A stretch of DNA of 6,055 bases from Cyanobacteriota bacterium (GTDB lineage: Bacteria > Cyanobacteriota > Cyanobacteriia > Phormidesmidales > Phormidesmidaceae): contig JAQCHG010000121.1 of the NCBI GenBank assembly GCA_027619675.1, positions 1-6,055 of the forward strand. Reading direction: 5' to 3'. A program made the translations under genes and the position numbers. Under the pieces are notes generated by a model. It was given only the letters and a program-made list of their open reading frames with translations. It did not search any database and had not been told where the DNA came from. Shown piece by piece: positions 1 through 6,055 of this stretch. Position 1 is the first letter of the stretch; each line of letters opens with the position of its first letter.

Positions 1-1167
1 CGGGTGGCCAAAGTCTGTGTGGCGGCGCGGGTACCCGTCACCATTCGCGGGGCGGGCACAGGGAACTATGGCCAATGCATTCCCCTCGAGGGCGGGGTGA
101 TTTTAGACCTGAGCCGCATGAACGCGGTGAAGTGGGTCAAGCCCGGTATCGCCTGCGTAGAACCTGGGGCCAAGCTATCCGCCATCGACAAAATCACCCG
201 ACCCCAGGGTTGGGAAATTCGCATGTATCCCTCCACCTATCGCACCGCCACCATCGGCGGCTTCATCGGCGGCGGCAGTGGCGGCATTGGCTCCATCACC
301 TACGGGCAACTGCGCGATCGCGGCAATCTGCTGGCGGTGCGGGTGGTCACCCTAGAGGATGAGCCTCGGGTGATTGAACTGCGGGGGGAGGCGGTGCAGC
401 AGGTGAACCACGCCTACGGCACCAACGGCATCATCACCGAGTTGGAAATTCCCCTCGGGCCTGCCTATCCTTGGACGGAGGCGATCGTCACCTTTGACGA
501 CTTTATGACCGCCGCCCGCTTTGGCCAAGCCCTGGGGGATGCGGATGGCCTGATCAAAAAACTGATCAGCGTCCATGCCTGGCCCATCCCCAGCTACTTT
601 GCGGCGCTGAAACCTTACCTGCCCGAGGGCCAAGCCGCTGCCCTAGTGATGGTGGCCGAACCGTCCATGGCCCCGTTCCAAGAACTGGTGACAGCATGGG
701 GCGGCACCCTGACCTATCAAAAAGCCGCCCAGGATGCCAACAAAGGCTTTGCCCTGGCGGAATTCACCTGGAACCACACCACCCTCCACGCTCGGGCCGT
801 AGAGCCAACCTTCACCTATCTGCAAACCATTTTTCCCTACGACCCTGAATTGAAGCTGGTGCAACACATGTACGAGCACTTTGGCGAGGAAGCGCTCATG
901 CACCTCGAATTCCTGCGGATGAACAGTACCGTTATCCCCGCAGCGCTGCAACTGGTGCGCTACTCCACCCCGGAGCGACTGCGGGAAATTATCGAATACC
1001 ACGAAGCCCAAGGGGCCTTTATTGCCAACCCCCACACCTATGTGTTGGAGGATGGAGGCCGCAAAACCATCGACACGGTGCAGGTTAATTTCAAAGCCCA
1101 GGTTGATCCCTATGGCTTGCTTAACCCCGGCAAAATGCGCGGCTGGTTAGAACGCACCGTTGCCTAG
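1..1167 (+). CDS. FAD-binding oxidoreductase (VAO/PCMH, GlcD-like), 5'-truncated by window edge
   Basis: The frame is open from the first base and ends with TAG at 1165-1167. The GTG at 4 is only the first possible start inside the window, so the N-terminus is missing. Counting from that GTG (387 residues), the first half carries the hallmarks of a PCMH-type FAD domain. These are the pyrophosphate-loop motif RGAGTGNYGQ (residues 15-24), a second glycine-rich stretch at about 84-96 followed by YGQLRDRG (100-107), and AYGTNGIITELEIPL (137-151). The C-terminal motif DPYGLLNPGKM (368-378) is typical of FAD-linked oxidases related to glycolate oxidase and D-lactate dehydrogenase. Members of this superfamily oxidise alcohols or 2-hydroxy acids using bound FAD. 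The substrate cannot be read from the sequence. No signal peptide or membrane segment is visible in the part present. A fragment of a second copy lies at 2903-3016. The family assignment is firm; the biological role is unknown. Confidence 0.88.
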   Translation, partial: RVAKVCVAARVPVTIRGAGTGNYGQCIPLEGGVILDLSRMNAVKWVKPGIACVEPGAKLSAIDKITRPQGWEIRMYPSTYRTATIGGFIGGGSGGIGSITYGQLRDRGNLLAVRVVTLEDEPRVIELRGEAVQQVNHAYGTNGIITELEIPLGPAYPWTEAIVTFDDFMTAARFGQALGDADGLIKKLISVHAWPIPSYFAALKPYLPEGQAAALVMVAEPSMAPFQELVTAWGGTLTYQKAAQDANKGFALAEFTWNHTTLHARAVEPTFTYLQTIFPYDPELKLVQHMYEHFGEEALMHLEFLRMNSTVIPAALQLVRYSTPERLREIIEYHEAQGAFIANPHTYVLEDGGRKTIDTVQVNFKAQVDPYGLLNPGKMRGWLERTVA

Positions 1168-1229
1168 GAAACGTCATCCTTGTGTTCCGTGCTCGGGGGC
1201 GGGGGCGGTATGGATCCTGTCACCACAGC

Positions 1230-1271
1230 AGATGCGGCTGAGTTCATTCTGTTGAACTCAGCCGCATCTTT
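1230..1271 (+). terminator. Probable rho-independent terminator of the FAD oxidase gene
   Basis: A perfect 17-bp inverted repeat (arms 1230-1246 and 1253-1269) encloses a 6-base loop. It starts 62 bases after the oxidase stop codon and is followed by a short T tract (CTTTCT). It lies between converging genes. On the minus strand the stem is not followed by a T tract, so plus-strand termination fits better, although the hairpin could also slow transcription arriving from the surface-protein gene. Confidence 0.65.
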
Positions 1272-1277
1272 CTAACC

Positions 1278-1309
1278 GATGGGTTGCGCCAGCGCTTCAC
1301 CCAACCTAC
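1278..1309. repeat. Imperfect palindrome resembling a common dispersed intergenic repeat
   Basis: Read on the minus strand this segment begins GTAGGTTGGGTGAAGCG and ends with CAACCCATC. TGGGT and ACCCA form an outer stem around a small GCG/CGC inner stem. From memory, sequences of the form GTAGGTTGGGT...ACCCAAC are scattered between genes in many cyanobacteria and other bacteria. The match to that type is by recall only. A third related heptamer, CAACCCA at 1324-1330, lies directly after the stop codon of the minus-strand gene and could pair with TGGGTTG at 1280-1286 in an alternative fold. Confidence 0.4.
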
Positions 1310-1330
1310 AACTTGAGAATTGACAACCCA

Positions 1331-2167
1331 CTAGGCGATCGCCTGTAGTTTGCGATTCAGCATCGCAATACCCAGCAGCCCTAACCCTAGCAGTGCCGCA
1401 GGTTCGGGCACATCCTGGCTAGACTCCGGCTGGCTGGCGGCGGTGCCGACAAACTTCCAGTCGGGGGCGTTGAAGGTGCTGTCGCTGAAGAAGCGCACCC
1501 AGGTGATGGGATTATCAATACCCAAATCCGCTTTGACATTGAGCCCCAGGGAACCCACCCGCTGTGCGCTCTCAATTTCCTGGGTGTTGAGGTTAAAACC
1601 GGCATCGTCCCAGTTTTTAGAATCTAGGATGAGCTGATTGCCCACCGCCACCAGTTCGCCGTTAACCTCTTGCAGGGCCTGGACCCCAAGGCGACTGTTT
1701 TTCCCCCGTTCCCAAATCAGCAGATTATCAATGGCTTGGCTGAAGTTGAGATCAACGGCAAAACGGCCATTGTCTTCCGTATCAATAATGTTGCTGAGGT
1801 TGTTGGTGCTGAGGTTAACGGCCAACTGCTCAGACGTGACCCGCTCGGCCTTAATGCCCGTGGAAGCATAATCGCCGATGTCGGCGCTGGCCGCCCCCGT
1901 ATTGCCGCCCTCCCAAAAATCGTTGTCCAGGTTGCGGGCAGCCTGCACATAGGAAAACGTATCAATATAAGTACCTGAGTCTAGGGTGACCGCTTTCAAA
2001 AAGAGATCAACCTGGGACTCAGAAGCCCCCGCAGCGATCGCCGCATCGGAATAGTGAACGTCGTAGTGGGTCGTAAAGGAAAACGCGCTGGCACTGCTGG
2101 ATAGGACAAATAAGAGGCCGGTAGCAGAACCCATTGCGGTCATCCAGTGATTAAAGCTAAGTGCCAT
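1331..2167 (-). CDS. PEP-CTERM surface protein, probable XDP2-family exosortase substrate
   Basis: This 278-residue protein is built for export and exosortase sorting. A hydrophobic N-terminal stretch (about residues 12-28) ends in SSSASA, a plausible signal peptidase site. The C-terminus has the tripartite PEP-CTERM signal: VPEP at 253-256, a hydrophobic helix at about 257-270, then RK at 272-273. In the mature region, NLSNIIDTEDNG (123-134), LLIWERGKNSRLGVQAL (149-165) and FNLNTQEIESAQRVGS (191-206) match what I remember of the cyanobacterial XDP2 exosortase-dependent surface protein family. In such systems an exosortase removes the tail and the product is probably glycosylated and displayed or released at the surface; the function of XDP2 proteins is not known to me. 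The ATG at 2167 has a weak GGTGA-type ribosome site six bases upstream. The n-region has no Lys or Arg, so M9 or M12 are alternative starts. No exosortase gene is nearby. It appears to be transcribed alone. Confidence 0.85.
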   Translation of the reverse strand: MALSFNHWMTAMGSATGLLFVLSSSASAFSFTTHYDVHYSDAAIAAGASESQVDLFLKAVTLDSGTYIDTFSYVQAARNLDNDFWEGGNTGAASADIGDYASTGIKAERVTSEQLAVNLSTNNLSNIIDTEDNGRFAVDLNFSQAIDNLLIWERGKNSRLGVQALQEVNGELVAVGNQLILDSKNWDDAGFNLNTQEIESAQRVGSLGLNVKADLGIDNPITWVRFFSDSTFNAPDWKFVGTAASQPESSQDVPEPAALLGLGLLGIAMLNRKLQAIA

Positions 2168-2560
2168 TGCAAGTCACCGTGTGAACCATCTGTGAGCCCA
2201 CCATAACGGGGTGAAATCTCAGACAACGACTGAGAAGATACGGAAACTTTCAGGGAAATGAAGACCCAAAATCATCACCATCAGCTCACCCGATTGATTT
2301 TCAATTTTTTGTAACAGGTATCCCCGATACCTAAAAGTCCAGAATAAATCGGGATAGAAAATATGCGGAGACGTGAAGTGAAATATTGCCAGATCTCCCT
2401 ACCCAAAAGGATTATGGCGATCTTGTCTTCAACATGTGTCGGCATGAACTGATCCGAAGATTTACAGAGCCTGTCCCTGAAGGATCTGGGATGCTGAGGA
2501 AAATAAATGTGTAAATCCCTGTGCGATGGAAACGGATCCAAGCAGGCTAGGTGAGAGGAA
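2168..2560. other. AT-richer non-coding region upstream of the surface-protein gene
   Basis: No convincing gene is present on either strand. The longest open frame (minus strand, 2281-2541) needs a TTG start and resembles no family I know. The stretch 2281-2400 is about 40% GC by hand count, well below the flanking coding DNA. It must contain the promoter of the minus-strand gene starting at 2167, but I could not find a -35/-10 pair I would defend. Visible structure includes a 7-bp hairpin (2316-2322 with 2326-2332), flanked by an outer CCCGATT/AATCGGG pair (2289-2295 and 2347-2353), and an 8-bp inverted repeat GATTTACA/TGTAAATC (2459-2466 and 2510-2517). Confidence 0.5.
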
Positions 2561-2588
2561 GTACGGGGCCGATCGCCCCCCGTATTTT
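2561..2588 (+). terminator. Terminator-like hairpin with no assigned gene
   Basis: TACGGGG (2562-2568) pairs with CCCCGTA (2578-2584) around a 9-base loop. Four T residues follow directly at 2585-2588, the classic order for a plus-strand intrinsic terminator. On the minus strand no T run follows the stem. No plus-strand protein gene ends upstream of it, since the nearest coding DNA on that side is antisense. It may therefore end a small RNA or be left over from a lost gene. Confidence 0.45.
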
Positions 2589-2634
2589 CCGAATTGCCCT
2601 TAGCAAAAAACTGATTAGAAAGGCCATGGGCTTG

Positions 2635-2654
2635 CCATAGAAATGGTTCTATGG
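2635..2654. repeat. Perfect 8-bp stem-loop
   Basis: CCATAGAA (2635-2642) and TTCTATGG (2647-2654) are exact inverted repeats around a 4-base loop. There is no T run on either side, so it is not an evident terminator. It sits at the start of a GC-rich stretch and could be an operator-like dyad or a chance structure. Confidence 0.3.
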
Positions 2655-2902
2655 GACTTCAATCCCTACACCTGTGCCCCAGCGGTGTGGTGGTGGAGCC
2701 GGGGAAGGAGGTCAATCACGGGGGGAGGACCATGGCGGCGATCGCCCCCTGGGGCGGGGCTTGGCTCAAGAGGACCACAGAGCGCTTTTGCACCTGGCGG
2801 TTTTGAAATTGGGCTTGCGGGGTTGACGGGGGGCAGCGATCTTCGCCAGCAGCGGTACCCCAGAGGTGTCCTAATCGAGGCGGTGAACGGGCTGGGGGCG
2901 AT

Positions 2903-3016
2903 CGCGGGGCGGGTACGGAGAACCATCGCCAATGCCTTCCCTTAGAAAGCGGGGCGAGTTTAAACCTGAGCCCCATGAACACGATGAAGTGGGTGCAGCC
3001 GAGGTCGGTCTGTGTG
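2903..3016 (+). pseudogene. Decayed fragment of an FAD-binding oxidoreductase gene
   Basis: Bases 2903-3000 align without gaps to 46-143 of the FAD oxidase gene at the left edge, with 80 of 98 bases identical. The match continues more weakly to 3016. In the matching frame 23 of 38 residues agree with oxidase residues 15-52, for example RGAGT, QC.PLE and KWV.P. The cofactor-loop motif RGAGTGNYGQ has become RGAGTENHRQ, so glycines expected to contact the FAD pyrophosphate are lost. Of 18 mismatches in the 98-base block, 13 fall at codon positions 1 or 2, and most change the residue. That is the pattern of unselected decay. No start codon with a leader lies in this frame, and translation meets a stop at 3041-3043, at the edge of the oppositely oriented tRNA. 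Similarity may extend further 5', but the corresponding part of the intact gene is outside the window. Confidence 0.8.
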
Positions 3017-3034
3017 AATGTGCAGTCAATAAAA

Positions 3035-3106
3035 AGCGGGTGATCGGACTCGAACCGACGACATTCAGCTTGGGAAGCTGACGTTCTACCACTGAACTAC
3101 ACCCGC
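3035..3106 (-). tRNA. tRNA-Gly (anticodon CCC)
   Basis: A full cloverleaf can be folded on the minus strand. The acceptor stem is GCGGGTG (3106-3100) with CACCCGC (3042-3036). The D arm GTTC/GAAC encloses the loop AGTGGTA. The anticodon stem TCAGC/GCTGA has the loop TTCCCAA (3076-3070), with CCC at 3074-3072. The variable region has five bases. The T arm GTCGG/CCGAT has the loop TTCGAGT and one G-T pair. The discriminator base is T, as usual for bacterial tRNA-Gly. The 3' CCA is not encoded; a short T run (3035-3031) follows instead. It reads GGG glycine codons. It lies 21 bases downstream of the RND gene on the same strand. Confidence 0.95.
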
Positions 3107-3118
3107 CAGTGGACCCCC

Positions 3119-3124
3119 ATTATA
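3119..3124 (-). promoter_or_regulatory. Consensus -10 box (TATAAT), likely for tRNA-Gly
   Basis: The minus strand reads TATAAT exactly, ending 12 bases before the tRNA 5' end, which is a reasonable distance for a tRNA promoter. No good -35 hexamer is found 16-18 bases upstream; that region is the last codons of the RND gene. Read-through from the pump gene is the alternative, since no terminator lies between them. Confidence 0.5.
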
Positions 3125-3127
3125 CGC

Positions 3128-6055
<2,928 letters not shown>

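Noticed and set aside
1320..1349. TTGACA followed after 18 bases by TGTAGT as a plus-strand promoter
   Set aside because: The -10 matches only 4 of 6 bases, the site straddles the end of the surface-protein gene, and it would only give antisense RNA. The hexamer match alone is not enough.
2174..2184. TCAC-N3-GTGA dyad just upstream of the surface-protein start
   Set aside because: The half-sites are too short to be significant, and one of them is simply the probable ribosome binding site.
2281..2541. Minus-strand open frame of 86 codons as a small gene
   Set aside because: It needs a TTG start, has no clear ribosome site, shows no family motif, and lies in the expected promoter region of the surface-protein gene.
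2643..2945. Plus-strand open frame of 100 codons as a real gene
   Set aside because: It is rich in Gly, Arg, Pro and Trp as expected from random translation of GC-rich DNA, has no ribosome site I can see, and overlaps the oxidase fossil in a different frame.
2590..3034. Mobile element or CRISPR remnant in the GC-rich intergenic part
   Set aside because: There is no transposase motif, no terminal inverted repeats with target duplications, and no regularly spaced direct repeats.

Overview
The window looks like a chromosomal segment of a GC-rich cyanobacterium. The octamer GCGATCGC (HIP1, the highly iterated palindrome typical of many cyanobacteria) occurs eight times in 6 kb, far above chance. 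The FAD-oxidase and exosortase-sorted surface protein families seen here also fit that group. A Leptolyngbya-like filamentous host is plausible, but that is only a guess.

Layout, left to right. (1) Positions 1-1167, plus strand: the 3' part of an FAD-binding oxidoreductase gene that runs off the left edge. (2) Positions 1168-1330: a gap between converging genes, with a perfect 17-bp terminator-like hairpin and a second imperfect palindrome resembling a common dispersed bacterial repeat. (3) Positions 1331-2167, minus strand: a secreted, PEP-CTERM-tailed surface protein that I assign to the XDP2 family. (4) Positions 2168-3034: a non-coding stretch of nearly 870 bases. Its left part is AT-richer and contains small dyads and a plus-strand terminator-like hairpin with no evident gene. 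Its right part is very GC-rich and contains a decayed fragment (2903-3016) of the same FAD oxidase gene found at the left edge. (5) Positions 3035-3106, minus strand: tRNA-Gly(CCC), with a consensus -10 box just upstream. (6) Positions 3128-6055, minus strand: most of an RND-type efflux pump inner-membrane subunit, whose N-terminus lies beyond the right edge.

The genes do not form one obvious pathway: an FAD oxidase, an exosortase substrate, a tRNA and an efflux pump. No exosortase, membrane fusion protein or outer membrane channel is in view. I see no CRISPR array, transposase, integrase, toxin-antitoxin pair or phage gene, and no convincing new multi-gene system. The most notable observation is the gene fossil at 2903-3016. 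It is about 82% identical over 98 ungapped bases to the FAD oxidase gene, lies in the same orientation about 2.86 kb away, and ends close to the tRNA 3' end. Next come the orphan terminator at 2561-2588 and an unusually long Gly/Asn-rich loop inside the RND pump. All identity and composition figures were counted by hand.
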